From the NCBI RefSeq assembly GCF_000332055.1, contig NZ_ALVZ01000218.1:1-64000 (forward strand): a DNA stretch of 64,000 nt, given 5' to 3'. Both the position numbers and the translations under genes were made by a program. Every line of letters begins with the position of its first letter. The stretch's first letter is position 1. Positions 1 through 9,530 of this stretch are shown piece by piece. The stretch is from Xenococcus sp. PCC 7305. Its GTDB lineage: Bacteria > Cyanobacteriota > Cyanobacteriia > Cyanobacteriales > Xenococcaceae. Below the pieces are notes generated by a model, which ran no database searches, had not been told where the DNA came from, and saw only the letters and a program-made list of their open reading frames with translations.

Positions 1-2
1 AT

Positions 3-117
3 TAGACCTCTTGCATAATTAATTGAGGGTATTTCTATAAACCCCTAATCATAATGTATATAGCGATTGGTCAAAATCGCTGAAACAACCAAAACTCGTA
101 TTTTTGCAAGAGGTCTA
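3..117. mobile_element. MITE-like element with 13-bp perfect terminal inverted repeats
   Basis: TAGACCTCTTGCA at 3-15 is repeated in exact inverted orientation at 105-117, bounding 115 bp with no coding capacity of its own. The size and perfect ends suggest a miniature inverted-repeat element mobilised by a transposase elsewhere. It lies across the 3' end of the minus-strand ATPase gene and supplies that gene's last 14-15 codons and its TGA stop at 71-73. Only two bases are visible outside the left end, so a target duplication cannot be judged. Confidence 0.6.
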
Positions 118-2056
118 TTTGAAAATATTTTCCCTGCTCAGCTTGGCTGACTTGAAAAACCTTACCAGCTTGAAGATAGGAAAAAGCTTTAACTTGATTA
201 AAAATATCTGAGCTAATTTGAAACTTGTTTTTGTCCAGAGAGATAAATCTTAATGTTTTTAGCGTATCCAGAGCCTCTTTTTTATTATTCAAAGCTTGAT
301 ACGCCTCAGTCTTTGAAGCAATCAAAAAGATTTGTTTCAGTTCTTTGTCGGCAATTAATTGTGACAAATTGACTTTTCTTTTAGCTTCATCTGACGCATC
401 AAAATCACCTTCCTTTCTTAATTCCCTTGCCAATAAAGATAGGATACTACTCGATATAATATTGCTCGCCTCAAGAGTTTGATTTGTTCTTCCAAGAATA
501 CCCAATTCGCCCTTAACATATTTAAAAAGACTCTCAGCATTTTCTTTTTCTTCTATCGCCACCTGCGCATCTTTCTGAAGCTTGAGAGATTCTTGAAATT
601 TCCTAGAAGCCCATACTGCTGAGATTACAGATCCTAACAAAGTTATAGTAAGAGCAATGCTTCCGATACGAATTCTACGTTGTGCTTTGCAATTCGCTTC
701 AGCCTGGATACGTTTTGCTACTTCTGCTGCTTCTCGTGCCTGTCTCTCTCTTTTGATTTGAGCTTCTTGTTCTTTCCTGGAAATTTTTTCTTCTCTTTCT
801 TGTGCTCGACTTGCTCCTAAAAAATCTCGATCTTCCCCACTTAAATTATTCCCTGATGCCCAAGCTTCAGCATCCTTTAGCGCTTGTCCTCGTAATAACC
901 GAGAAGCATCTTTTTTCCCTGATCGCAGCCAGATTCGATAATTCTCTGCATAGGGACGCAGTTTCCCCAACTCCTCATCAATCCAAAATTCACCAAAAAC
1001 TTTGGCATAAATGGGATTATAAACTTGCAGAACATTTGCCCGCTTAACCACCAAACCAGATAACTGTAACTCCCTTTCTTCAGAACTATTATTCAGAGGA
1101 ATTTGCCCTGATGTTAAAACTTTGCGGTACAGCTCCAGTAAATATCCTGCTCTTTGTTCATTACTTAAAACTCGATTTTGAATCGTTCTCAAATGTTCTT
1201 GTTCATCCTGAGTTTCCCAATGATTGATAATTTTTCGCTGCACTAAATCAGGAATATCGGGTTGAGAATTATTTTCTTGAGCAACTAAATTACAAAGCCG
1301 TTGAGTTAAAAAGGGCTGTCCTCCCGTCCAATATAAAATATCCGACATTATCGATTCAGGCGAAACCACCTTGCCCTGTAAACCAGCAATTAAAGGTTCT
1401 ACTTCTGTTAAACAAAAACCTTGAAGTGCTATTCCAGTGCCAATATTAAAAGGAGTTAGCTGCTTATTTTCAATTAAATCCGCAGGAGTTGCCACTCCCA
1501 ATAAACAGAATGTCACCTGATTAAAAATCGGATTCAGACTGCGCTCGTTATAACAAGATCGAATCGAGGCAAAAAACTCGTCAGTATTGAACCCTAAACT
1601 CTTAACGAAATCTATTTCATCAATAAAAATAACCAACTTTTGCTGCGGCAACAAAGAAGGCAACAGCAATTCTTCCAATAATTGATGCAACTTCTCCATC
1701 GGCGCAAGTTCCTGCTGCTCTTGCCAATGCGATCGCCATTGTTTCTTCACTGAAGCATCAAAACTTTTAGTCAAACGATTCGCAAAAGATTTATACCATT
1801 GCTCCTTCTCTCCTTGACCAATGCCCGACAAATCGATCGCCGCACAAACAAAATCTTCTTTTTCTAATCTTTGCTTAACTCGAACCCAAAGGCTAGACTT
1901 GCCCATTTGCCGCGAGTTTAAAACATAACAAAACTCCCCCGCTTTCAGCTTTTGATATAGCTCATCATCAGCTTTCCTCTTAACATAAGAAGGTGCATCG
2001 GGAGGTAAATTGCCGCCGACTCGATAGTAAGAAGTTTTGGTCTGTTCAGGAATCAT
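71..2056 (-). CDS. AAA-like (AAA_35) ATPase with membrane anchor, C-terminus truncated by a MITE
   Basis: The N-terminal ~360 residues are an AAA_35-type P-loop ATPase: Walker A-like NSRQMGKSS near residues 47-55 and Walker [10 protein letters not shown] near 141-149. A helical linker ([14 protein letters not shown] near 386-399), a charged coiled coil and one membrane segment (about 464-483) follow, then a second helical region. In cyanobacterial relatives this arrangement is commonly followed by WD40 repeats or another long C-terminal module. Here the frame enters the 115-bp inverted-repeat element and stops after 14-15 foreign residues, so the protein is probably shortened. Its ATG overlaps the stop of the upstream CHAT gene by 4 bp (2053-2056), implying one transcript and coupled translation. 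A role as partner or membrane effector of the CHAT protein is inferred. Confidence 0.85.
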   Translation of the reverse strand: MIPEQTKTSYYRVGGNLPPDAPSYVKRKADDELYQKLKAGEFCYVLNSRQMGKSSLWVRVKQRLEKEDFVCAAIDLSGIGQGEKEQWYKSFANRLTKSFDASVKKQWRSHWQEQQELAPMEKLHQLLEELLLPSLLPQQKLVIFIDEIDFVKSLGFNTDEFFASIRSCYNERSLNPIFNQVTFCLLGVATPADLIENKQLTPFNIGTGIALQGFCLTEVEPLIAGLQGKVVSPESIMSDILYWTGGQPFLTQRLCNLVAQENNSQPDIPDLVQRKIINHWETQDEQEHLRTIQNRVLSNEQRAGYLLELYRKVLTSGQIPLNNSSEERELQLSGLVVKRANVLQVYNPIYAKVFGEFWIDEELGKLRPYAENYRIWLRSGKKDASRLLRGQALKDAEAWASGNNLSGEDRDFLGASRAQEREEKISRKEQEAQIKRERQAREAAEVAKRIQAEANCKAQRRIRIGSIALTITLLGSVISAVWASRKFQESLKLQKDAQVAIEEKENAESLFKYVKGELGILGRTNQTLEASNIISSSILSLLARELRKEGDFDASDEAKRKVNLSQLIADKELKQIFLIASKTEAYQALNNKKEALDTLKTLRFISLDKNKFQISSDIFNQVKAFSYLQAGKVFQVSQAEQGKYFQIDLLQKYEFWLFQRF

Positions 2057-3720
2057 GCAATGGTTAGTAATCTTTCACGAAAATAATCACGATAAATTTG
2101 ACATCTAGGTTGAACTTGGTTCCCAACTTTTGTTATTAATCCCATACTATCCAATTTATACAAATAGCTGGGAGCAAGCTCTATTGGCTCAGCAGATTCG
2201 ACAATAGTTTCTAACTGTCTCGCTAGAGTAGGCTCTTGTTCTAGAGTTGACCAATGATGTTGTAAATGATCAGCATAAATTCCCGAATCAGTATCTGCTT
2301 TTTCCACAAGCTCGCTAAAGGTCAGCTTTGCGTTCATCTTTAAGCTTTTAATCCCATGATGAACTAAATAAGGATGTTCGCCAACAAGTTCTTTCAATTG
2401 TTGAGCTTCATTGATTGACCAATCCAAATTATATCTAAGAGCTAACTCCAAAACTTGTTCCTCTTCAAAATCGGGCAATTCAATTTTTGTCCCGACATTA
2501 AATGGAGATTGATTGATATTCAACCTCGGTAAATCTTCAGTCGAATAAATAACGATTAATCTAAGCTTCTCCCAGTTACTTGCTCTATTTTCATACCAAG
2601 AACGCAGCAACCCAAAAAAATCATCAGCAATTATCTTAAATTCGGGCGCAAAAAGACGATCTATATTATCGATTCCCAAGATTAAAGGAGTATCTAAACT
2701 TTCGAGAATATATTCCTCAAAATAATCAGTACAACCTGTGTTTGCCGTAAAATCGTCAAAATAATCTTCTAAACAACTTTCTAATTTAAGTTTTCTAGTT
2801 ATTCTTTTACAAAGCCAGCGTAAAAACTGTGAAGAATCACTAAGAATTGAAGCTTCTAACAGTTGTAAATCAATCCGAACCTTCGCATAGTTTTTCTTTG
2901 AGCCTTCCTCGAAGATTTTCCCAAGCAGTAAGCTTTTGCCCATTTTCTCAGAAGCTTTGATTCTCAATAAAGCTCCAGCTTGCTCGATTTCCCAGAAACA
3001 ATTTTTTTCAACAGGAGGACGATTAATATAGTAGCCCTGACCTTGTTCTCGATAATTACTTTTAATTCGGGGAGATGAAGACTTCAATTGGACTAGTATC
3101 GGAGTCAAATTTCCCCTAATTCCTGCCGTTGCTATGGCACTACAACCCAATTTATGGGCAAATATATAATCCCTGCCAGCTCCGAGAGCATCATAAAAGC
3201 CCACTGAAAATTCTATCGCTGCTTGATCTGCGATCGCCTTGCTCATCCCGACTACATAGGGAATATGTTCTGCGATCGCTTTTGCTTGCATTTCTGAATA
3301 ACAAGCGTTCAGAACTACACATTCTAGTTGATTACTAAATAACTCAAATAAATTTGCCAAAGCTTCTGCCTCAACCAACTTTTCCTTTCCTGTTTCATCC
3401 TCAAATACTAAGCCCTCTGGTTCTGCAATATCATCGCTCAATGGACTAAGCTTTCGAGCACTATCAAGTCCTAGCTCTCGTTTCTGAGAACCCACACCAT
3501 GACCTGAGAAATGGAGAATCTGTGGCTCATAATCTAAGATGGCCCGGTGAAGATCTCTATAGCGAACAGCTTCGGCCGATTCAATAACAAATTGTTCACG
3601 TCTTTTCGCCCGTCGTAACCCTTCTTTTATTTCGCGAATCTCTTCTCCCAAGCGTAATGGAGTTGTCCCTTTGGGATTGGCTGAAAGAATCAGAATTCTC
3701 TTTGGAGGTAAATCGCTCAT
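2053..3720 (-). CDS. CHAT-domain (caspase-like) protein fused to AAA_35-type ATPase
   Basis: Residues 1 to ~210 form a CHAT peptidase-like domain with the expected catalytic pair: His74 in HFSGHG and Cys140 in LNACYS. Residues ~235-555 are an ATPase of the same AAA_35 kind as the downstream gene, with a shortened Walker A (EKMGKSLL near 258-265) and Walker [10 protein letters not shown] near 346-354, followed by winged-helix-like sequence. CHAT proteases are caspase relatives used in bacterial conflict and regulated cell-death systems. Fusion to an NTPase suggests ligand- or nucleotide-gated proteolysis. It is first in a two-gene minus-strand operon. The natural substrate cannot be read from the sequence; the coupled neighbour is a candidate. 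ATG start at 3720. Confidence 0.88.
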   Translation of the reverse strand: MSDLPPKRILILSANPKGTTPLRLGEEIREIKEGLRRAKRREQFVIESAEAVRYRDLHRAILDYEPQILHFSGHGVGSQKRELGLDSARKLSPLSDDIAEPEGLVFEDETGKEKLVEAEALANLFELFSNQLECVVLNACYSEMQAKAIAEHIPYVVGMSKAIADQAAIEFSVGFYDALGAGRDYIFAHKLGCSAIATAGIRGNLTPILVQLKSSSPRIKSNYREQGQGYYINRPPVEKNCFWEIEQAGALLRIKASEKMGKSLLLGKIFEEGSKKNYAKVRIDLQLLEASILSDSSQFLRWLCKRITRKLKLESCLEDYFDDFTANTGCTDYFEEYILESLDTPLILGIDNIDRLFAPEFKIIADDFFGLLRSWYENRASNWEKLRLIVIYSTEDLPRLNINQSPFNVGTKIELPDFEEEQVLELALRYNLDWSINEAQQLKELVGEHPYLVHHGIKSLKMNAKLTFSELVEKADTDSGIYADHLQHHWSTLEQEPTLARQLETIVESAEPIELAPSYLYKLDSMGLITKVGNQVQPRCQIYRDYFRERLLTIA

Positions 3721-3935
3721 CTATGCTGATAGAACTCAATTAGATATCCTGCACTCTAATAATAAGCCTTAATGCTGATCGCTTTCAATATTATGTTGTC
3801 AAAAAATGATTCAATCGGTGCTGATATCTTTTGTGTCTTTAACAATAATCCCGTGGAGGGAAATCTTGATCATGTAGCTATTACTGTTCCATTCCATTTA
3901 TAGTTACTATTACGTTTATTCAATTGTAAAGTTTT

Positions 3936-4544
3936 ATGACAAAACCCCTAATCATTGGAGTCAGTGGTGCATCTGGCTTGATTTATGCCGTGCGGACCCT
4001 GAAATATTTACTAGAAGCCGAATATACCATTGAACTAGTAGCGTCTCGCGCAGCGGCAATGGTTTGGCAAGCCGAAGACAACATTAATATGCCAGCCGAG
4101 CCTGATTTACAGGAAGACTTTTGGCGTGAACAAGCAGGAGTAGGCAACGCCGGGAAATTGACTTGTCACCGTTGGGGGAATGTGGGCGCAAATATTGCTA
4201 GTGGTTCATTTCGGACTTTAGGAATGTTAATTATCCCCTGTAGCATGAGCACCGTTGCCAAGATTGCTGCGGGGTTAAGTTCGGATCTGCTAGAAAGAGC
4301 CGCCGATGTCCAAATTAAAGAAAGTCGTCGCCTGGTTGTTGTCCCGAGAGAAACGCCTTTTAGTTTGATTCACTTACGTAATCTGACTGCTCTGGCCGAA
4401 ACTGGAGTGAAAGTTGTCCCGGCAATTCCCGCTTGGTACCATCATCCGAAAACAGTAGAAGATTTAGTAGATTTTGTGGTGGCTCGTGCTTTAGATCAAT
4501 TAGATATTGACTGTATTCCCTTAGAACGTTGGGAAGGATTTTAG
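3936..4544 (+). CDS. ubiX: Flavin prenyltransferase UbiX
   Basis: A 202-residue flavoprotein of normal length for UbiX/Pad1. It transfers a dimethylallyl group to FMN to make the prenylated FMN used by UbiD-type decarboxylases in prenylquinone synthesis. The N-terminal GVSGASGLIYA flavin/phosphate loop, the central IIPCSMSTVAKIAAG segment and the RETPFSLIHLRNL motif near the C-terminus are diagnostic. It stands alone on the plus strand, divergent from the CHAT operon. The 215-bp gap before it must hold both promoters, but no operator was recognised. ATG start. Confidence 0.97.
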   Translation: MTKPLIIGVSGASGLIYAVRTLKYLLEAEYTIELVASRAAAMVWQAEDNINMPAEPDLQEDFWREQAGVGNAGKLTCHRWGNVGANIASGSFRTLGMLIIPCSMSTVAKIAAGLSSDLLERAADVQIKESRRLVVVPRETPFSLIHLRNLTALAETGVKVVPAIPAWYHHPKTVEDLVDFVVARALDQLDIDCIPLERWEGF

Positions 4545-4653
4545 GATTTTAGATTTTGGGTTTTAAGTGAATATACTAAGGGAAAATAAATTCAGCTCAA
4601 AAAGCAATTTATTACTAAAAAAAAGTTAACAGAATATTATTTCGGAATAGTTT

Positions 4654-4788
4654 TTATTTAAGGCCAATTTGTTTTTGTACCTTAATACCTAAAGGTTCTA
4701 AGCCCAATGTATCGTAATACTTTATGCTTGCAGCACAAAACATCGTTAAGATCAGTAAAGCGGAAAAAATTGCTGCACGTTCAAACAT
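4654..4788 (-). CDS. Small single-span membrane protein, 44 residues
   Basis: Below usual length cut-offs but well supported. An ATG at 4788 is preceded by AGGA at normal distance (CTCAGGACATAAAATT). The product begins MFERAAIFSALLILTMF, one hydrophobic helix, followed by a polar, Lys-rich tail ending in QKQIGLK. Size and layout resemble the single-span small subunits of photosynthetic and NDH-1 complexes, but I do not recognise a named family. It lies between ubiX and leuS on the opposite strand and appears monocistronic. Confidence 0.6.
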   Translation of the reverse strand: MFERAAIFSALLILTMFCAASIKYYDTLGLEPLGIKVQKQIGLK

Positions 4789-4936
4789 AATTTTATGTCC
4801 TGAGTTCAATTGGCTTTTTCTCTACTATTAATTATATTTTAAATTTCTTAGGGATCAAGCTCAGGAAAATCTTATTATTCTCCAGATATTGGTTCTTTAA
4901 AATCAGTTTCTAGTCTTTATGTTCGGGGTATTTTTA

Positions 4937-5002
4937 CCTTCTGCCTTCTGCCCTCTGCCCTCTGCCTTCTGCCCTCTGCCCTCTGCCCTCTGCCCGTAAG
5001 GG
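4937..5002. repeat. Heptanucleotide array (CTGCCYT type) with hairpin cap
   Basis: About eight imperfect copies of a 7-bp unit reading CTGCCCT or CTGCCTT run directly into the small hairpin CCC-GTAA-GGG at 4993-5002, just upstream of leuS. It is one of several such arrays in the window and resembles the short tandemly repeated repetitive (STRR) sequences known in cyanobacteria. Confidence 0.85.
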
Positions 5003-5093
5003 ACTTTTGACTTCCGCACAGTAACTAGTGGAGTTGAGGACAAAAGATGTTAGGTTAAAAATCGAGCCAAAACAAAGGAGTAATAGTATAGTC

Positions 5094-7658
5094 GTGGAGT
5101 CGAGATATAACGCAACAGAGATCGAACAAAAATGGCAGCAAGCCTGGGCAGATTCCCATCTAGATCAAACCCCCTCATCTCAAGATAAACCCAAGTTTTA
5201 TGCCCTCTCAATGTTCCCCTATCCCTCGGGAAACCTTCATATGGGTCATGTTCGTAACTATGTTATTACCGATGTGATTGCTCGTCTCAAAAGAATGCAA
5301 GGCTATCGGGTATTACATCCTATGGGTTGGGATGCCTTTGGCTTGCCTGCGGAGAATGCGGCGATCGAGCGAAATATCCCTCCGGCCAACTGGACTCAGC
5401 AAAATATTGCCCAGATGCGATCGCAACTCAAGGAATTAGGCTTATCTCTCGATTGGTCAAAAGAAGTCGCCACCTGTTTTCCCGATTATTACCGTTGGAC
5501 ACAATGGTTGTTCTTACAGTTTTTTGAGGCGGGGCTCGCTTACCAAAAAGAGGCTTCTGTCAATTGGGACCCCATTGATCAAACAGTATTAGCGAACGAA
5601 CAAGTAGATAGTGAAGGCTTTTCCTGGCGTAGTGGGGCGAAAGTCGAACGCAAATTACTCAGGCAATGGTTCCTCAAAATTACTGACTATGCCGAACAAT
5701 TATTACAAGATCTAGATCAGCTTGACGGTTGGCCAGAGCGAGTCAAAACGATGCAGGCCAACTGGATTGGGAAATCGGTCGGAGCCTATTTAGAATTTCC
5801 CATTGTAGGCATGGACGAAAAGATTGCTGTGTTTACTACGCGTCCTGACACGGTTTATGGGGTAACCTATGTAGTCCTTGCCCCAGAACATCCCCTAACA
5901 ACTCAAGTTACAACTCCAGAACAACAAGCAGCCGTAGAAGCATTTGTCACAGAAGTCGCTAGCGAAAGCGAAATCGATCGCACCGCAGAGGATAAACCCA
6001 AAAGAGGTATCTCTACTGGCGGCAAAGCGATTAATCCTTTTAATGGCGAAGAAATTCCCATTCTGATTGCTGATTATGTTCTCTATGAATATGGAACTGG
6101 TGCGGTTATGGGGGTTCCTGCCCATGATGTTCGCGATTTCAAGTTTGCAGGGGAAAATAATTTACCAATTAAAACGGTGATTATTCCTGAGAATAGTGAT
6201 TCAGAAAATATTGAAGAATTAACTGAAGCCTATACTGCTGTTGGTGTGATGGTCAATTCCGATGAATTTGATGGCATCACCTCCACAATTGGCAAAAGCA
6301 AAATTATTGAATATGCCCAGGAAAAAGGCTATGGCAAAGCACGAATTCAATATCGTTTAAGAGATTGGCTAATTTCTCGCCAAAGATATTGGGGTTGTCC
6401 GATTCCGATTATTCATTGTCCTAGTTGCGGTTCTGTTCCTGTCCCCGATCAGGATTTACCCGTGAAACTTCCTGAACAGGTTGAATTTAGTGGCAAGGGT
6501 GCTTCTCCTCTAGCGAAATTAGAAGATTGGGTAAATGTTGCTTGTCCTAGTTGTGGGGAACCTGCAAAACGAGAAACAGATACGATGGATACTTTTATCG
6601 ATTCATCCTGGTATTTCTTGCGCTACACCGATGCGAATAATCCTGAACAAGTCTTTGCGCCAGACAAAGTCAATGACTGGATGGCGGTAGACCAATATGT
6701 GGGGGGAATTGAACATGCGATTTTGCATTTGCTTTATTCTCGCTTTTTTACTAAGGTTTTGCGCGATCGCGGATTACTCAACTTCGATGAACCATTTAAG
6801 CGTCTGTTAACCCAGGGTATGGTGCAGGGTTTAACCTATCAAAACCCCACGACGAAAAAATATATTCCTGTCAGCGAAATCGATCCCAAAGATCCTAAAG
6901 ACCCTGAGACAGGAGAAAAATTGGATGTTTTCATGGTCAAAATGTCTAAATCGAAATATAACGGAGTTGACCCCAAACAAGTCTTGGAAAAATATGGTGC
7001 CGATACAGCACGGATGTTTATTCTCTTTAAAGCTCCACCAGAAAAAGACTTGGAATGGGATGATGCTGATGTGGAAGGGCAATTCCGTTTTCTGAATCGA
7101 GTTTGGACACAAGTCACAGATTTTGCGGCTACTAAATCGATCAAAGCTCAATCAGAAAAACTTACCAAAGAAGAAAAAGACCTGCGTCGGGCAATTCATA
7201 CGGCCATCAAGGAAATTTCCGAAGATTTGACAGGGGATTATCAATTTAATACCGCAGTTTCGGAATTAATGAAGCTTTCTAATGCGCTCAAAGAAAGTAA
7301 GTCTGTTGATTCTCCTGTATATCAAGAAGGAGTCTCAACTTTAGTTCTTTTACTAGCTCCATTTGCTCCCCATATTGCCGAAGAGTTATGGCAACAATTG
7401 GGTCATGACAGTTCTGTGCATAGTTATAGTTTTCCGCAAGTCGATCCGGGCGCTTTGGTGGTTGATGAAATCACTCTGGTAATTCAGATCATGGGTAAAA
7501 CTCGCGGCAAAATCCAAGTTCCGGCTAGTGCAGATAAGGCTACTTTGGAAAAACTGGCTCAAGAATCAGAAGTCGCGCAGCGTTACTTAGAGGGTAAGCA
7601 AATTAGAAAAGTGATTGTTGTTCCCAATAAGTTGGTTAATTTCGTGATTTCAAAATAA
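5094..7658 (+). CDS. leuS: Leucyl-tRNA synthetase
   Basis: Class I aminoacyl-tRNA synthetase that charges tRNA-Leu. The HIGH motif appears as HMGH ([14 protein letters not shown]) and KMSKS as MSKSKYNG. The CP1 editing domain contains TTRPDT and the [12 protein letters not shown] motif. The frame is open from a GTG at 5028 (876 aa). The GTG at 5094 is preferred because the protein then begins [14 protein letters not shown], as cyanobacterial LeuRS usually does, and AAAGGAG at 5074-5080 lies upstream, though at a long 13-nt spacing. From 5094 the product is 854 residues. A heptamer array sits immediately upstream. A strong hairpin terminator follows the stop. Confidence 0.98.
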   Translation: MESRYNATEIEQKWQQAWADSHLDQTPSSQDKPKFYALSMFPYPSGNLHMGHVRNYVITDVIARLKRMQGYRVLHPMGWDAFGLPAENAAIERNIPPANWTQQNIAQMRSQLKELGLSLDWSKEVATCFPDYYRWTQWLFLQFFEAGLAYQKEASVNWDPIDQTVLANEQVDSEGFSWRSGAKVERKLLRQWFLKITDYAEQLLQDLDQLDGWPERVKTMQANWIGKSVGAYLEFPIVGMDEKIAVFTTRPDTVYGVTYVVLAPEHPLTTQVTTPEQQAAVEAFVTEVASESEIDRTAEDKPKRGISTGGKAINPFNGEEIPILIADYVLYEYGTGAVMGVPAHDVRDFKFAGENNLPIKTVIIPENSDSENIEELTEAYTAVGVMVNSDEFDGITSTIGKSKIIEYAQEKGYGKARIQYRLRDWLISRQRYWGCPIPIIHCPSCGSVPVPDQDLPVKLPEQVEFSGKGASPLAKLEDWVNVACPSCGEPAKRETDTMDTFIDSSWYFLRYTDANNPEQVFAPDKVNDWMAVDQYVGGIEHAILHLLYSRFFTKVLRDRGLLNFDEPFKRLLTQGMVQGLTYQNPTTKKYIPVSEIDPKDPKDPETGEKLDVFMVKMSKSKYNGVDPKQVLEKYGADTARMFILFKAPPEKDLEWDDADVEGQFRFLNRVWTQVTDFAATKSIKAQSEKLTKEEKDLRRAIHTAIKEISEDLTGDYQFNTAVSELMKLSNALKESKSVDSPVYQEGVSTLVLLLAPFAPHIAEELWQQLGHDSSVHSYSFPQVDPGALVVDEITLVIQIMGKTRGKIQVPASADKATLEKLAQESEVAQRYLEGKQIRKVIVVPNKLVNFVISK

Positions 7659-7672
7659 TGTCTTTCACGAAA

Positions 7673-7708
7673 ACGAGGAAGCATAAAACTTCCTCGTCCG
7701 TATTTTTT
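7673..7708 (+). terminator. Rho-independent terminator of leuS
   Basis: A perfect 9-bp stem (ACGAGGAAG at 7673-7681, CTTCCTCGT at 7689-7697) with a 7-nt A-rich loop is followed by CCGTATTTTTT. It begins 14 bases after the leuS stop and separates leuS from the convergent minus-strand gene. Confidence 0.88.
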
Positions 7709-7715
7709 ACTCGAA

Positions 7716-7961
7716 TTAGAAATATAGAATATAACTGCGGCGCTTATGGTGTTGGCGATCGCGATTATGAGAGTTACTTTTATAGCGATCGCGATGATGA
7801 CTACGATCATTACGACGGTTGGTTTGATGTGTTCTCGAACTGCGATCGCGGTCGGAAGTTCTTTTTCCAGCTTCTGCTGGTGTAACGACACCTAGTAGTC
7901 CCATGATCAACATCGCTGTTGCAATACTAGTTTTACTGGTGAGTTTTTTCCCGTTTTTCAT
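7716..7961 (-). CDS. Secreted Arg/His/Asp-rich small protein built partly from HIP1 octamers
   Basis: An 81-residue product with a clear Sec signal peptide: KNGKK, a hydrophobic core, then TPAEA at the probable cleavage site. The mature part is almost entirely polar (R, H, D, S, N) with repeated RDR and HHRDR words. These come from HIP1 palindromes: GCGATCGC or close variants near 7757, 7785 and 7842 are read as RDR. AGGA lies at proper distance upstream of the ATG at 7961 (CTTAGGAATTACAAACA). Overlapping frames on both strands are rejected because they lack the signal peptide and ribosome site. No family is recognised. A periplasmic polyanion- or metal-binding role is only a guess. Confidence 0.65.
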   Translation of the reverse strand: MKNGKKLTSKTSIATAMLIMGLLGVVTPAEAGKRTSDRDRSSRTHQTNRRNDRSHHRDRYKSNSHNRDRQHHKRRSYILYF

Positions 7962-8140
7962 TGTTTGTAATTCCTAAGCTATTCTCTAGACTTCTATGTC
8001 TTAGGAAATAAGGAAATGCAGTTCCGTGAAAAATACTTGATATATTGAGTTAAACCACGTCCGATTAGAAAAACTAAGGTTTTCTAATTGTTTTTAGATA
8101 ATAGGATGTTAGATTGTAGCGGACAAAATCTATAAATAAT

Positions 8141-8830
8141 ATGGTTACTCAAGATTTTTTAGCTTTTGCCAATTTAGGCACCAAAGATTTGGTGGGATTG
8201 ATTCATCCTGCGATCGCAATCATTTTCGTATTTCCCATCATCGGCATTGTTACCAACTTTGCTTGGCAAACTCGTCAACGAAGACTAGAAATCAAAGACA
8301 GCAAAAAAAGTAAAATCCCTCCTGTTGTTGGTAGAGAACATGTGCAGTTGGGGCGATGGTTAACCGGCAGTGTAGTAGGAGTCAACTTGATTGGACTAGC
8401 TTATTCCATTGTCTATAAAAATTTTATTATTAATTTGAAAAGAGACAGTTTAGATCCAGTTCAGGCCATATTAATTTGTCTAATATTTATTGCGACGATC
8501 GCGTCTTTCGTGATGCTATTTCGAGCTAAACCTAAACTATGGCGTGGCATCTTCGCCACCTTATCGGGAATGGGTTTGATTATTCTGGGTGCTCAAGAAG
8601 GAGTCTGGCGATTAAGTGATCAATGGTACTGGTCTCATTACTATTATGGAATGGCGGTTTCTCTATTAATGATTTTTTCTCTAGCTATCATCGAAGATAT
8701 CTATAAAGACCGCACTAATCGCTGGCGCAAAGTCCATATTGCCTTGAATTGCTTTGCACTGCTGCTTTTCATTGGTCAAGGCATCACTGGTGCAAGAGAC
8801 TTATTAGAGATTTCTCCCCTTGGGAAATAA
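8141..8830 (+). CDS. DUF4079 family integral membrane protein
   Basis: A 229-residue protein with about five to six hydrophobic spans and a conserved N-terminal segment (LVGLIHPAIAIIFVFP). The short cytosolic loop contains VGREHVQLGRWLTG. This matches DUF4079, a family of cyanobacterial and plastid membrane proteins of unknown function, possibly related to cytochrome b561-type folds. Conserved His residues (HPA, EHVQ, SHYYYG) could bind haem, but that is inference. It is monocistronic, and an ATG start follows an AT-rich leader. A TTCCCTA-type repeat array follows it. Confidence 0.85.
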   Translation: MVTQDFLAFANLGTKDLVGLIHPAIAIIFVFPIIGIVTNFAWQTRQRRLEIKDSKKSKIPPVVGREHVQLGRWLTGSVVGVNLIGLAYSIVYKNFIINLKRDSLDPVQAILICLIFIATIASFVMLFRAKPKLWRGIFATLSGMGLIILGAQEGVWRLSDQWYWSHYYYGMAVSLLMIFSLAIIEDIYKDRTNRWRKVHIALNCFALLLFIGQGITGARDLLEISPLGK

Positions 8831-8862
8831 GAACAACTATTTATCAGAATCAAGCATCTAAA

Positions 8863-8932
8863 GCGGCTCCGCAAAAGTAATTGTGTCTTAAACCCTTTTA
8901 CCCTGTTCCCCGTTTCCTGTTCCCTATTCCCT
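8863..8932. repeat. TTCCCTA-type heptamer array with upstream GC hairpin
   Basis: Degenerate 7-bp units (CCCTGTT, CCCCGTTT, CCTGTTC, CCTATTC) at 8901-8932 are preceded about 30 bp upstream by the hairpin GCGG-CT-CCGC at 8863-8872. Intergenic, between DUF4079 and DUF1825. Confidence 0.7.
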
Positions 8933-8980
8933 AAAGCGAGATCTTTATGTATCTCACTAATTTTATAAGGGCTAGATGCT

Positions 8981-9298
8981 CTAGTAATCAATCTCTGATT
9001 TCATTCTTTGCAATGTCATGTTCATCTGGTCAAACATTTGCTGAGGAGTAACCCCAAATTGACCTAGTTGGGTTTTAAGCTGCTCTACGGTCATTTGCGC
9101 CATGAAGTCCTCTGATAGCTCAAAACGCTTCATGAAAATTTTATAGCGATCCATCAAGCCTTCCATTTTTTCAATAAACAGAACTTTGCCCTCGCGATCA
9201 AACTTGCCATATTCACTTCCCAGTTGCATTAAAGATTGATAATCTTCAAATAACTGCTTGGCCTCTTGCTGTACTACTTCAGAATCAAAAAATCCCAT
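8981..9298 (-). CDS. DUF1825 family protein
   Basis: A 105-residue acidic, helical cytosolic protein. The start MGFFDSEVVQQEAKQLFEDYQ and the tail LGVTPQQMF-like segment (FGVTPQQMFDQMN) match DUF1825, a short family nearly confined to cyanobacteria and without assigned function. The ATG at 9298 is chosen over an in-frame TTG at 9313 because family members begin at this Met. No operon partner: the upstream neighbour is divergent. Confidence 0.9.
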   Translation of the reverse strand: MGFFDSEVVQQEAKQLFEDYQSLMQLGSEYGKFDREGKVLFIEKMEGLMDRYKIFMKRFELSEDFMAQMTVEQLKTQLGQFGVTPQQMFDQMNMTLQRMKSEIDY

Positions 9299-9530
9299 GT
9301 CTATCCAACCCAACGAAATAAAAAATTAGTAAAGTAATAATCTTTTTTATATTGATTTATCGTATCCCATCGTAATCCATGAGGGAGTCTCGGTACAATG
9401 CGGTTTCCCGAATTGCTCCCATCGTTTTTGGTGGTGCTCACAGATCGAATTAGTTATTTTTGCCAGATCTAATAAATAAATTAAGAATTAATAGATCCGT
9501 TTTTTCCATCGGCTACCCTTGAACTTTGCA

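Noticed and set aside
5028-5093. GTG at 5028 as the leuS start
   Set aside because: It adds 22 residues not typical of LeuRS and begins right after a repeat array; GTG at 5094 restores the family N-terminus and has AAAGGAG upstream.
7583-7891. Overlapping frames on both strands across the HIP1-rich region (7658-7885 plus, 7583-7891 minus)
   Set aside because: They lack ribosome sites and overlap the end of leuS or its terminator; the frame at 7716-7961 has a signal peptide and an AGGA site.
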